NCBI GenBank assembly: GCA_037389465.1
Contig: JAZARR010000088.1
Span: 4,216,001-4,280,000, forward strand
Source: Baylisascaris procyonis
Taxonomy: Eukaryota; Nematoda; Chromadorea; Rhabditida; Ascarididae
DNA: 64,000 nt
Direction: 5' to 3'
Shown here: one piece after another, positions 11,691-26,121 of the stretch
How the letters are laid out: every line of letters starts with the position of its first letter
Numbering within the stretch: position 1 is the first letter of the stretch
The notes under the pieces: model-generated
The model's database searches: none
What the model saw: only the letters and a program-made list of their open reading frames with translations
What the model was told of the DNA's origin: nothing
Program-made: the position numbers and the translations under genes

Positions 11691-14600
11691 TTCCGATCTC
11701 GATGTTGTTACGGATCTCGGATATTGACTGATGGCGATAGCCAGCCTTATGGTCATCTATATCTATCTATTCATTGTTATGATTGATTATATTGCGTTTT
11801 TCTGGCATTCATGAATGAAGCAATTGATTATTGAATATTTCATCAATTTATTTATTGCAATATATAACAACTGCATTCACGCTAGAGACAACTGGAATGT
11901 TAGGATTTCCGATGTATTTCCATCTTCTGACGATTTTTGGGTGTTACGGTTGTCAATTTTGGTTCCATTTTTGGGCTAGAAAACCGGAAAAGAACAGTCT
12001 AAAGCCGTTAAGACCACTGATTTGGCAAGATAGGTCGAAAGCTTTCTAAACGGTGAGTTTGGATTTCCTTCTTTCGCGATGAGCTCAGTGATTACAACCT
12101 CGTTGGAATTATTGACACTAGAGTCTGGGAACTTGAGCATCTTCATAAAATGCATATAAGCAACAGTAACCTGAAAGGTTATCGTAATTTTTTTAAGTCA
12201 TTTCCGTATTTTGAACGCCGCTTTGTTGTATATAAGCATTGTCATCTTCGGTTTTAGTGTGATATTGCTTCTTGACGTTCGCAGTGGTGCCGTCGCCGTG
12301 CACCTCAACCTTGCATCCTTGTTTCTTCGTCTCTCTCACTTATAACATCCCCACTTTTAGTCTCTTCATGTCAATGGGATTGGGCGGAGTCATGTGATTG
12401 AGAAACATTTGAGGCATCGACTGCGGAGATTAGTGAGGGATATCATAAGACTGAAGAACAGATATTTGTTTGAGCCAGTTGGCTGCTGCATTAAATCCAA
12501 CAATCCATTTCATGCAAGGCTAACTAATAAAACATTTAAGTTCGTTTCGAGATTGAACAAATCATTTGCCTCTCGCTGACTTTTGCGAGAGGTAACTATT
12601 ATCGATACCAAGTGAGCGTATTTTAGATCAATTGAATAGTCGATTAAGAAAAGTAGATAATCAGCCAGATATGCATAGATTTATCTTGCAAAGGCATTTC
12701 AATGACCCTAAACAACAAGACACTGAAAATTATCGGAACAAACTGGAATTGGAATAAGTGTAACAAGTCGCTAAAGTTTTCAACCTCATTTCAATGCTAG
12801 AAGAAAAATGATTCTTTCGAAATGGTAGATATCATCACCACAACAATCCAAGTACTAAGTTTTGCCCAAAATCTCGGGTGCTCTAAAAAAAGACAACACT
12901 GCAACCCATAATGAACATATACAAAAACACTACCGACCTGTAATACAGTTTCAAGCAAATCAATCGATTGGCACCATTTCCGTATCAAATAGCGCTCAAT
13001 ACATGAATTAAGACACCCACATAAACTTATAATGCAGACTGTGGAAGAACTATGGAAAAGGAGTAGCTCTAGCGATAGGAAGTCATTCGTCTTCATAATG
13101 GTTATCCCACTTTTTCCACAAGCAAGTAATTTCAAAGCTTTAATGATAGGTAAGGAGAGGATAGCATACGCGTAAGTGCGCGCAGTTTTTTTTTTTTTTT
13201 TTATCGCTGAACAGATCGTTTTCAACGAACAAATAGCATCACCAGTCCACAAAAAAAGATACTCGAGAAGGCATTTCATGCTAGTTACCTGGCCGTGCTG
13301 GTTACCTGATATTTTACAAATCTGCTTTGTGACAATGCATTATAGCAACCTTATGTCTGCTCATAGACAGGTAAACACATGTGGGTGTATCTGTTCGTTT
13401 GTTCGTTAGTTACTTCCAATAAAGGAATCATACAAGCTGGAGTTATAAAATTTGATGCAAAAAATATGCACCAAAGCGGTGACATCTTGCACAAAACTGT
13501 CGAAAGAATTTATAGACATTTCAAGATTGAGAAAAAATTTCCACGCGTTTTGCACTGATCGTTTTTTTTTTCACTTTACATTTACCTTGGTAGAGCAAAA
13601 AAAAAAAAAAACGAATGTTTTTATGGGTGACCTATGCAAGTGTTCAGATGCTTTAGAATACCGCTGCAATTTTTGCATACTTGCTTCTTTTTTCCTCATT
13701 TTTTTTCTTTTTTTTTGTTTTTTGGTAAACTCTGTTTATGTGATTTCCTCTCAAACATTTCTTTACTTAATTATGAGTTATGATGATAGATGAAAAAATT
13801 CATCTCATACAGTTTGAAATTCTCTCATTGAGATGATAAACCAACAGAAGAAACCTAATTTCAATTTTCTAATAACATCGTTCTTAGGACAATAGTTCGT
13901 CATCCTATTTCTTTCTCGATTTCACTTTGGGTATGAAATTCATCGCTCGATATGAATAGAAATGTAATTTTTAAATTCGTCATGGTAAAGCTACTTATTG
14001 AACACTTACCGTATTCAGTTGTTAATACATACTCGAGAGTAGCTGCAACTGTATTTTTTCACTTCAAGATCGATATTCGTTTATCAAAAGCTCTCAAATT
14101 GGGAATCTTGAAATTACTTTCAAAACCGATAAGGTTTTCAACTTTCCATCAAAAGTTATTCTTTCTTCCTTTGAAATAGTCCATTTTTTTAATAATTGAA
14201 ACATAGAATTTTTGAGGGTCGGAGGGTAATTATACTGAAATAGTAAGACTACCAGCGGATACGAACAATATCCATAGGAATCTGGGGAAAACAAGCGTAT
14301 TCTAAGCTGTATCTATTTATCAGAGACTCAAACAACATAATTATTTGTCTTTTCATTTATTCACTGAGATATTGGAGCATATATTTGATAATAAGTTAGT
14401 GAATTGTGATATCTCTAAAGCAATATTGAAAATCAAATAGAACACCTGAGCTAAATTGATCATTAATAAACGAATTTAGGTAGTACACGAATTTCAGCGT
14501 ATAGGTGCTTGATATTTTTAGCGTTTGAAGATGATAAAATGATGAAAGGCATTTTATTGTGATCGATGAACATTGTTGAAATGCATTCCCATTTTATGAA

Positions 14601-16162
14601 TGAAAATCAAATTCTAAAGCGTTGAATTAATTTATTGTTCTTTGTCGAAATATAATTATCATTACACAATTTTCGTATTCAAATTAGTTAATTCTGCATA
14701 TTAGCTCATGAATCAATATTTCTTAATACGTCTCATTCATTAAGATTTCCTTATAATCGAATCGTTCTATTATTTTTCATACCAAGAGATTGATTCGTTG
14801 TGTAAATTTTATTGCACAATTGTTTTAATGTTTGCAAATGTACGATTTAGTGATTGCAAAGGCCGCCAATAATGTCGACAATGTGGCGACCCTGATTTGC
14901 GCGATTAATGGCGCCACATAAATTTCGTTCATCAACAAACGTGCAACAATCCATGCTATAGAGAGGTCAGAAGCCATAAGCATACAGACTCTAGAAAAAA
15001 AAAATATAAGCACACATTAAAAATGCTTCGGAGTGCGCAATCATAAAGTGTAGTCAAAAAAGTAGATGAAATTTGTCAAAACAAATCAATTTATTCGTTT
15101 ATCTAAAAATATTTTTTCCTGGCGAACGAAATTCACCAAATTTGATAGCATTTTTATGGATTTTTCTTTTCATATAGAACGAGAAAAAGTTTCACAAAGA
15201 GTTATTGCAAATATCACCTCTATGAAGTTATTCAATGATGTATATTTATTAGCGATCTTTACAAAATAGTAATAATATCATATATATTGTTCAATTGTGA
15301 TTAGCAAGTATTTAGATGCTCTATCCCGAAAGATAAACGCTCATCTTTTGAAGAGAATAAAAGGATACTTTTGGGAATTTTGATGGATGTTTATTGACAG
15401 AATGGCGCCGCCAACGACACAACTCTCCTATAGCGCAATTACAACGAATAATTCGAGAAATCAACAAAGCATCACCAGATTAGCATGATATACAGAGATC
15501 AATTACAATATTAGGCATATAAACGGCTCAACGATCGAGGCTGTTGTTTATGCTGAAATGCAAGCAATTATACTTCAACACATTTCACTCAACGTTCATA
15601 TCCACATATACACAAAACGATCATTGTGCACTTCAGCAAAACTTATCGGCAAATGCAAAGCAGAAATGTTGTGCATCTTCAAGCATATATCGTATCGCCC
15701 TGAATGTATCCCAATAGTCATAAATTTCGAGAAGTATAGGAATAAAGGAATGAATTTACTAAGCAAAAGCTAGTGAATGAGTTTAGTGAGCAGAAGCTAG
15801 TTCTATTTTCATAAACTTGCGAGAACGGGATGCATCAGTATCTTACACTTCAGATTCGTCGAGAGAAGCAATTTTCTGTTATGAGGGAAAAAGGATTTGT
15901 AGAGGAGAAAGAGGAGATTGGGAAAAATTTTCTGAGAATTTTTCTCCGAAACGTTTGACTGTGGAGTAATAAATTCACTAAATCTTGACGATAGTATATG
16001 TAAATATTCTCAATCATACACTTAAGCAAGTGCAAAGAAAGAAAACATTTGAAAAGGTAAAAAGTCACCATAAAAATAAACTCCCTTGTGAGTGCAATTT
16101 TATGATATTTGCATCGCCGATTACTGTGACATTCTTTGTGTTCGCCATGTTTGTATGTGTAT

Positions 16163-16182
16163 CTGTCTGTCTGTCTGTCTGC
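16163..16182. repeat. (CTGT)5 tetranucleotide run
   Basis: About five perfect CTGT units on the plus strand, preceded by a TG-rich stretch (TTTGTATGTGTAT). It lies in otherwise unannotated sequence. Confidence 0.9.
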
Positions 16183-19100
16183 TAATCGGTTTCTGCTCGA
16201 AAGTCACTAAGGACGAAGTTGCGAAATTCGATGACTGTAATTCTATACGATAATGTGATCTCTCATATCAAAATTCAAGTTCTTATAGACATTTAAAGAC
16301 GGCAAAAAAAAATCTTTATGCATTTCCGCAACCGGTTGGATTTTCATTTCAAATCTTCCAGAGTACAAAGAGGCGGAGAAACGTGCTAGATGAGAGGACA
16401 TGATACGTGCCGCTATTGTATTTCGTTCACCGATCAACGAGTTACAACGAAGAATCAAATCACAGCGTAATAATACTTTTAACGTTTTATTGATCTTACC
16501 TTCCTCGTATATCTCGTGTAAAACTGGTTTTTTTTTTTTTTGAATGATAAAAAGTTCATTTCATTGCTTTTGAACATAATAGTTGATGCATTTTCGGGTA
16601 ATACGATCATTATCACTCTTGTTTAGTCGAACATACAATATGTGACATTTTCATATAAGTTATTTTTGCATGAAAATTTTCGACCGACTGAAGTTTAATT
16701 GTTATTGAACAACAATTTCATCGAATATGTTTGAATCAATGAAATTTGCACATAGTAATAATCCTCAAACTTTTCAACTTATCCATGATAATGAATTATT
16801 AACAAAGAAAATGATTATAGATATCTATACGTTTATGATGCTCAAATCAAATAATTCGCATCCGAAAATGTTTATTCAGCTACGGTCCATTTTGACGTAT
16901 GAAAACATTGATATTGTTTATTGCAACATTTTTGTGACTTGAATTTCCACATTTTCTTCAGTGAAAAGTTTCATCGGTTACTTCTTTTTTTTTTCTCTCT
17001 CTCTCTTCTCTTTTAAACGATAACCACACCGATTGTGGTTGATAATGTGTTTGCTGGTTGATACGTTGAAATACTGTGACCCTAAAGCAGTAAAGAAGAA
17101 AATGAAGAAAATGAGAGAAACGACACACTATGTTGGTCGGTCGTCTTCTTTTAGTCGTACTCTCGGCGCCAGAATGTCGGGCGCCTTTCATCAACGAAAT
17201 GGCGTTAGATGTTGTTAAGAGTTTGCACTCTGCTGTACAATTCTAAACTAGCTCAATTTTGCATATGCTGAAATATCGAGTGAGAAAAACATTTTTGAAA
17301 TTGTGCAAATCGTTTTGAACAACTTTTCTTCTCGATTTTGTTGCACACTAAAAAATTTCAACTTACAAATCCTCAATTTAATTTCTTTCGTACTAATTTG
17401 CTATGCGATAACGTACACGAATAATAGCAAATTTCTCACATCTAATTTTTTCGACCAAAGGAAGTTATTCTTATAAGATGATTGCATCGTATTGTTCCAT
17501 TGATCGATTAGCAATTTAGAGCTTTCTAAAAAAAATTGAAAAATTTAAATGTTCAAAAATCTCTTATTCTTCTCACATACGAAGCCGGATCGCCTTAGTT
17601 ATTTTGACTAAAGACTATGAATATGAAAAAAAAAAAAAAAAACAATAGCAATGCACAACCATTTTTTTTTTCCAATTGTGTTGATTGATACATTCACATT
17701 AACGATGGATTTTCACATTGATACATTCACATGTTTTCCAATTAAAACGTTTAGAAGAGTTTTAGAATCTATTCATTTGTTTACCAATAACTTAGAATCC
17801 AAGAAAGATATCAATAGGGAACGTAAAAAATGATTCTCAAAAAAAAAAAAAAAAATTTTGCGATTAAACAATTTGATCACGATATAGCCTGACAATCATT
17901 TTACATATAACAGATGTTAACAATAAAAGTTGACAGCCGTCTATCAGGAAGTGAAACAAAACTCTTTACGTTGCAATCAGAAGTTTCAACTAGTGAACTA
18001 AACATTCCACTCATATGCTAATTCTATACTTTCAAAAAGTTTTATATAAGATAGCGCATAGGAAATTTGCCTCGATCAAAATCACGCTTGGAGAGGAAAT
18101 TAGCGCCAAGTGAAACGATACGTTAAAACGTTAACAAAAAATTGCATTAATAAATCGACGATCGTATTTACGAAAAAAAAAAAATTTTTTTTTTTCTGAA
18201 ACGAAACACATTGAAGCATTTGATAACGAAAAGCACTTTTACCACATCAAATTTCTTTTTGAATTGTAAATGATTTTCAAAAAAAAAAAAAAATTCAATT
18301 ATTTCCGTCGCGACAATTTTTCAGTTGAGTGGAAAAAAAGCGATCCCTCTTTGACGAGTAATTTGTTTGAGGTCACTTCACCGTTAATACCGTAAGCAAA
18401 TTTATAAAGAACACTATTAAGATCAGCAGTATATTTTTGAAGGTGTTATTGTTGATTGCATTTTTGCATGATTCTTTTTATCCTTCCGATCGGAAGTATT
18501 GTCTTCTTCCGATAGATCAAAAATTCGCTTAAAGGAAGAAAAAAAATAATTTTTTTTTTCAAAAGTTCATTGCTAATGAAATGAATGTTTGTAGTCACGT
18601 TGTATTGAGATGTATCGTTTATTACTATAGAGAAAATTTACGGAATTTATTTCATATTTTCTCTCAAATTTTCTCTCACTTTCAACAGTACCATTTTTCT
18701 TTTGCCGATATGCAGTGATAAAAATTGAAAAGGTTTCTTCACATAGAAACTATATTTTCCTATCATTACAAAGAGATTTTTTTTTTTCATAATTTTGTTC
18801 AAGTATCAAAAGATGACTTTTGAAAAATTGTCAACATTTTTCACCTCAAATGTTGCAATGCACGAAATTGGTTCCATTTTTTTCTTCGTTAAAAGAAATG
18901 AGACAAGTTTTATGCTAAAAACTTGCAATTATTCATGAGGACGAATTGAGAAAAACTCAAAAAAGCGAAACGTGTAAAATGCATCAATTTTCAACAAAAC
19001 TTTCAACGCTTCTCGTAAATTGAAGTGATACAATTTTTCTTTAATTATTTTAAACGGTTTTAAAGTATTTTCGTTGGGTACGAAGAAACGTTGCAACCAA

Positions 19101-22100
19101 ATGTTTTATGCGTTATTCTGTAAAAAGGTAATTTGCTTTCAAGAATTTCTTCACTATTATTTAGTCCTCAAACGTTATTGAGTGAAAAAAAAATCGTTTT
19201 TTGAAATTCTTTTATATTCAACAAATTTTCTGAAACGCTTTGAAATGAATATTCATTTTAGTGGTTGTGTTTCCTCGTCGAAAGGGGGTTCACCTATGCA
19301 TACATAAAGTAATAACTTCGAAATGAGGCAGGAATTTATTGTAGAAGCGGGTGCATGGCTGGTAGGGCAGATGATAACGACTGAATTAACGAAACGGATT
19401 GTCACCAACTATAGGCGCAATGTGCGAAGGTGAAAGCACACAAAGGCTTACTGTAACTAGAAATACAACTGAGCATTGCTAAATAGTGGGTTTTTGAATT
19501 ATATAAGATATGAAACAATGTATTTTCTACTATGAGGGAACTGTTATGAATTTAAAAAAAAAGTTGTGAAGGTTAGCCGGTTTATGCGCAGACAATAAAA
19601 GACTGAGTGAGAAGTAATAAGACCGAGAAATAAAAGAAATGAGAGCACTGGTTTTGCATATATTTCGGTTTTTACTCAGTGACAGAAAAAAAAATAGATC
19701 ATGCATGTGCAATCTTTTAAAAGCCAATCTATCGTGAAGGGAAAGGATAGAAATAATAAGCGGACTGTGGACAGATAATAAGATAATGGTTCTTAGAACA
19801 AATTGTGTATTTCGGAGAAGAATACAAGTGAAGAGCGATGAGAATATTAGTCAAATGAAGGAATTAATCAAATAAATGTTGCAATTGTACAGCAAAGGTA
19901 TTGTATAGCAAAGGTATGACATTATAAAATAGTGAGGGAAAATCTGATTGTTGCTTAAGTTGGTATTTCCGGTTGAACGTAACCACTCTCTCACCTCCCC
20001 TACCGTCTAAGAGGATTATCAGAATCTTGTGAATAGCTGTCTAACTACGCAGTGCAAGAGCTGTCAAGAGATGAGGCTAGGTTGGGCATTGCTGAAGGAG
20101 CTGTCAGTAAGAATTTTGTTGGTGTAGCGAGAAATACGATAGGTTAACACACAGCTGGGATGGTGGAATTGTCGTGAAGAGCGCACAAACAGCACTTGAC
20201 ATGATGCACTTAGAGAAGGCTTTGTAAAACAATAATAAGCAGGAAAGGAGCGCTTTCCATGGAACATGAAAACAAAATCACTTTGCCTCATCAAGTCGAG
20301 CATTCAACGCTTCCTAAATCTACTATTATTCTGCAAGATAAAACTAAGACGCATATAAAGAAGTCAATATTTGTAGGTATGTTGGTGAAGAATTCATTGA
20401 TGAATGCTGAAATGATTTCTCATGTAAAGAAGAATCGAATAATTCGATGGGTTATGCTTCATATAAGTATAATTTTGGGGTCATTTATGCTTATATAATG
20501 CAAAAGAGTTTACATTATCTGAAGCAAAGAATTGCAATTTCCAAATTAGAAATGTGGCCTGAAAAGCACTTCATAATTGAAACCATCTGATTAACACATA
20601 GGTAATCGTCTAAAAATAAACTTATAATGTATCTCAACATCGATTCATATCTCTGTATTCTTTATCTTTAAATGTGGGATTGAAAAAAACCTCTAAAATT
20701 CTAAGGATATGTAAATGGAATAGGAATTCCTTGCTAGAGCACTTTTCCCTCGTTAATTATATCAATATAATGTTCACTTTAAAAGAGATCCTTGAGGAGG
20801 TTTTCTTTATAAACCTATTCGTCAATATATGCAGAAATTTCAAATTGGCATCTTCAAATTAACATATGCATTAAAACTAAATGCTAGTTATCTCAGTGAA
20901 TTCGATTACTATGAATTCTTTTAAATTTTTACACGCAACGATGAAATGCAGTAATCGTTATTTGCTTTTAATGCTCGTCGCTTTCATAAATGATGCTGAT
21001 AATAATATTTTAAGTTTCGATGAAACGTTCACTTAACAGATTTTCAGAGATGATTTCTTATGTGCTACAAATTGAATTGAACACATATGAGGTATGATAC
21101 AATGTGCGCAAATCTTTCACCTTGTTCAGTTCTTAGGGCTTTTTATTTTTTGTATTTATATTTATAGTTTCTTTTCCGTCAGCAAAGATGAAATGCACTG
21201 AGACATTGGTGAACCTATTCGTAGAAAAACTATTCTATTGTTTTTTTTTTTGAAAAATGCTTCAAATTCGGAAAACTATAGGAGTAAAAATATTTTTTTA
21301 CCTTCAAATATAGCCTATTAGTTTTTTCTCCATCTTTTTAAGCGTTGCTTTAAATTTCTTAGTATAGGTGACCAGATATTCTTGCATGTTGCGCAGTGGT
21401 AGGACATGAACTCATAGTGATTTCCTCCCCATCTACCTCTCCACTCGCCAACCCCTCTCCTTTTTCCACCGCCGCCCTCACTCTACACTGATAATTGGCG
21501 AAGGTAACCTGCTAAGGAAATTGATGCGCGCTTTTTCGTTTAAAAAGCGTAATGAGAGCAGCTAATCGTGTTTTTTTTTCTCGTAAAAGCTGGTGGGTTA
21601 GTTTTTGAGAAATTTCAAGTGTAAAGTAGGACCCGTTACTATGATTGATTTTCTGCGTTTATGACAAGCATATTTCCGCTCATCAATTCATCGTTCCCTC
21701 TACTCATCTATATTACCACAAGGCCATATGTGTTAAATTTCACGAGGAATTATTCCACTGTTAGCCGTGTTGCAAAATTTCGATAGGTTATTAACTATGG
21801 TATAGTGATAGTGAACAAGATTTACTTCTCTTTAGTATGATTGATGGTCGCCTGTTTAACTGATGATCACCTGTTGAATCGATTAGTGGATCGTACCCGG
21901 AGTTGGCTATTTGTGTTTACCGTATATGTTAAAATAGCTGCATGATGTTATCCATTCTTATCGTTACTTTGAGTTCTTCAGTAAGAAGTAAGCTTATTTA
22001 TGCATTGTTTTTAGGTTCGATAAGCTGAAAGAGGAATCCGATTTGCTTGTCACTTGTTTCAGTTTAAAATATCTTACGGTAAGCAGTTGTTTCCTCGGCT

Positions 22101-22103
22101 GAG

Positions 22104-22206
22104 AAAGCGGGTGGGGAAGAGGAGGGGTGGAGGTATATGGAGTTGGAAGTGGGGGAACCTGAATGGGTTGAGGGGGCGGTTGAGGGAGGAAGAGGAAGCG
22201 GAAGGA
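22104..22206. repeat. Purine-rich, G-run tract
   Basis: About 100 bases strongly biased to G and A on the plus strand, with several runs of three to six G (GTGGGGAAG, AGGGGTGG, GTGGGGGAACC, GAGGGGGCGG). On the minus strand it reads as a proline-rich frame (about 21994-22215) that is explained by the base bias. Confidence 0.7.
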
Positions 22207-24126
22207 AGTGAACATTCATCGCTTTCACTTTAGCATCATCGTGTGAATAAATGGAGAATATGGCACTGACCCGTAGCAGTGCTTATGGAAGGGTTACAGT
22301 AGTGTTCATACATATTGCAGCTGCTCGATACAGTAATCCACCCTCTCTTCTCATTAGTAAATTACCGTTCAAAGGTATACAAAGATGAAATTGCAGAATG
22401 ATTGTTGCTCCTTTAATGCTCACATGTTTTGAGGTGTTCTTCAACTGTCACTTGACAAAAGTTGGCGAGTATTTTTTTTTTTGCGTCAATTTTTTTAATG
22501 CGATTTCCTTGGTGCATTAAAAAAACGGAAAAGAAATGCAATACAGTTTAACGCTTCATTATGTTTTAAGGCAGAATTCTCAAAGAGCATTACGATTCTT
22601 TTGAAGAAAACAATAACGCGGCTAGATGGAATTGAATGAAAGCTGATAATCATAACACCTTGATCCTCTATCGAAATGTTTTATTTTCGCAACTTTGCTT
22701 GAAAACATTTTTATTATCTTTTTTTTAAAATTTTAATAGTACTATGTACTATAATGCTAATACGTTGTTATATCCAAAGCGGGAAATTATTACGTCACAA
22801 TGAATCAATCTCATTCACAAGTATGCTTCAAAAGGTAATGGAATGGGGAAGGGGGATGTGATTTGGCTTAGTGCTCAATTCATTAAAGAAAGCGGTAAGA
22901 CGCTCTTGAAATCATGAAACATCTTGCGACTTACTTCCATCAGACGTATTAAAATGCGCAGAATCATCTCCAAGTGCTAGCAATTCTAACGTCTAAGAGG
23001 ACCCACGTAAAACCACATAAATGTCTTGTTTTGTGCAGAATTAACTCTTTAAGTTTTCAAGTTTTTACTTTTAAATTAAACTGTCATAGTAATTCGATTG
23101 TGAAGAATTTTTGAAATGATTTTCTCTCATGTGCTCATAGTTGGCAGCAAAAACATATTTGAGCACGTTATATGTCGTTTGCAGAAACTCGATATTACGA
23201 TTTAATATGATTATGATTAGAAATCAACAAAAATGAGAAAAGCAATTTGCATTACTAATTCAAGCTGAGAAATTTACTATTCATCTTCGAAGTTAACGAG
23301 ATTTCTATAAACAAGTCCATCTGATGAGCATTGCAATAACCCCTAAATAAAAGCAAAAATCTTGTTTATTCATATAATTTTATGTAAGGCTACGTCTATA
23401 CAATTCTATTTATGAAACAATCTAAGCAGTCGGTCACAATCACAACTGGATTTTTTATTGTGTGAAATTAGAGAATATGAAATGATCAATAAAAGATACG
23501 AGAAAGGTTTTAAAAAAAAAAAATGAAACGTTATAACAAATTTTTAGCAATAAATTCTTTGAGCATAAGATAATTTCGCTTTTCATATCGTTTTAGCATT
23601 TTGTGCTTCATGGAACAATGCGTACTTCATTCAGTAAATCTATTTAAGCCCCTAATGAATAATGTCGAAGAGTAATCATAAAAAACAACAAAATCACCTT
23701 ATTATCATCATAAAAAGTTCCACCAATAGTAACATCAAGCAACTTGTAAAAATAACACCAGCACGATATAAATCCATTTATAAATCTATATATCTAAATG
23801 GTAAGAGTTGAATGTTTTCTTTCATGTTCGCATTACGCTTGAGGTTACACTGAAAAGATGTTTAGCGAAATGAATTGCTCTACTCAATTCATTTGTTCTC
23901 CATGTTGTTCTCATTTGAAATTCCTTACCATATTATATGGTAGAGGCTGGCAAATTGCTGCGTTTTAAGTGGCGCTTAGAGCAGCACTGCGATTTGACCA
24001 CATTATCAGCTACTCAATGGCTGTAACTATAATTTTATCTACTTTATTTTCGAATATTCATGATTGTATTACTGCACGTCTCCATCGCTTATAATCTCTA
24101 TCTGTTTTTCTTCTTTTCTTTTTTCT

Positions 24127-24172
24127 GGGAGGAGAGGTGGGGTGGGGGGGGGGGAAGCGGTGACGGCGAGAG
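24127..24172. repeat. G-rich tract
   Basis: Short plus-strand tract with runs of G, including a run of about ten, inside AT-rich sequence. It ends in a GC-rich GGTGACGGCGAG segment. No associated gene was found. Confidence 0.6.
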
Positions 24173-26060
24173 GGAGTTAACGATATTCGGTGCCGTATTT
24201 ATGATCACAGATGACTTTTTTATTTGTTTACGTATTTATTTTATCGAACGCGTGCTCTATGCATTCTTCATTAATAAAATAAAAACGTTGAAATATGGTC
24301 TTTATATTTAAATACGGTCTTCATAAGCATTTACTATGATGGATGCGGAATATTGTTTGAATTTAACGATTCCAAAAATGGATTATTCACGTAATTAGAA
24401 TATCATTGTACGGAGAAAGAATTATTGCCGAGTTTGATTCGTTTGAATTTCATTTATATCATCACTAATATACTATACTAAGAGACGAATAAAGATCATA
24501 TGACGATGTAAAACTAATTGAGAAAATCATCGTTAAAATTAACCGCATGAGCGATGAGTCTAAAAATATATTTCGAAAGAAATTTCAAGTCACTATTTAC
24601 GTATTCAAAAAAACTAAAACGATAAAGAAAATTGGAATTTCGAAATAAATCGTTGAATTTAATTTCTCGATTGTGATGATTATAACTTTCATTAGTGATA
24701 TAAATTTTTTTGAAAAAACTTTTCCTAGAGTGTTTAACCTTTCTGCTAACCGATGATTAAATTAAATTCAAATTTTATTTGAGTTCATTTTATGCGATCA
24801 AAAAAAAAAAACTTTTATTGCATTTATATTTCAGCAATAAGTAAAGTTTTTTCTCATATAAATCTCATCGAACAAAATTGCACATTCTTGTTACACTATA
24901 GACTTGTAGCCGATATAGTGGCCAACAGAATGTGAACTTCGTTCTTCAGCGGTCGAATAATAAGCTTGCAGCTATCTGTCAATTATGCAACTTTACACTT
25001 CATTACTAGAGCGCAAAAAAAAAACCCGTCTAAAACGTTAATTTTCACTAGAGAAATTGCTCTATTTTTGCATGTAAAATATTTCAAGTGATTGCGCTCG
25101 ATCCAACTATAATTGTCTCTATGCTATCACATCATTTCTCAAAATTTAATTAGCAACAAATATGGAAAATTCATAATTTTCCATTTTTTTTCTACGTTTA
25201 TTTTGCCATTTATCACCTCTCAGAAGAATGTTTTCACGATACGAATGTATTTGATTGAGAAATCAAAAGCAATCTATGCCGCCTATCATCTACCAATTAT
25301 AATTTCTCTGCATGCTTCTAGGATATGAAAAAAAAAAATTATAAGAGAGCAAAGAGCATTTTCAATGATCAAATGTCATTGTCAAAAGTGGTCCTTGTCT
25401 TGCACTATGTAGCTGAGATTGTCAATGATGGAATGTGAAAGAAAACACGTCACGGTTCGTATCGAGTGATCACTATTAGAATCAACAGTTAGTGTCACAC
25501 GTAACGGAAAATTCTACAACATCTTTTTTTTTCGTAAGTTTAACTTATTGATAATGCGATGACCTTATTCTAATAACTCTTTTTTCTCCTGAACGAAAAG
25601 GAAAATTGGTGATTGTTTTTCATTAATTATGAACAGTTACAATAGTAGTTGGTATATTAGCGCCGCTCGGCTTTCTTTTATATGATTCATTCTACTTGCA
25701 CAGATTACTTACCTTCTGTGGGCTGCTAAAATGATATCACAACACTTGAATTTATCGAAAAATCAAGTAAAAATTACTTCATAGGGCATTTGCAAGCGAC
25801 GAATAAGATAGATATTACGAAAGAATCGATGAAAGATCGCACTGTCGACATTTCTTCCTTCTGAGTAGATTTAGTACAGTTTGCAATATAACACAACTTA
25901 TTTTGTTCTTTGAGTCTTTAAGTGCTATTAAATTAGTTTTTTTTTTCGAAACGGCCTTGTAAGTTATCTCGTTGACCATTATCATTTAAGATCTTTCATC
26001 GGAAGATCTTAGATTTCAACGCATCAAAGCACGTAGAAAATTTTTTCAATTAGCCGAGAT

Positions 26061-26121
26061 GGGGTTAGAAGTAAGGAAGGGGAGGAAGGTGAAAGGGGAG
26101 GGGTGAGGGTGGGGATGGGGG
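26061..26121. repeat. Clustered G-runs (G-quadruplex motif)
   Basis: Seven runs of three or more G occur within 61 bases on the plus strand. The last five are separated by loops of only 1-3 bases (GGGGAGGGGTGAGGGTGGGG, then ATGGGGG), which fits the usual G-quadruplex pattern. No gene start or end is recognisable nearby. Confidence 0.75.

Noticed and set aside
12797..13279. 160-codon minus-strand ORF
   Set aside because: It runs through a poly(T) tract (a lysine run), has no recognisable family, and the plus strand of the same segment is equally open over about 50 codons with a GTAAGT donor; neither can be preferred.
22003..22079. Plus-strand segment with TTTTTAG acceptor and GTAAGC donor
   Set aside because: No compatible upstream exon; the signal-peptide-like ATG frame just before it would need an intron under 30 bases.
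22935..22992. 58-base minus-strand open segment between good splice sites
   Set aside because: No partner exon in the right phase was found nearby; isolated small segments like this are expected by chance.
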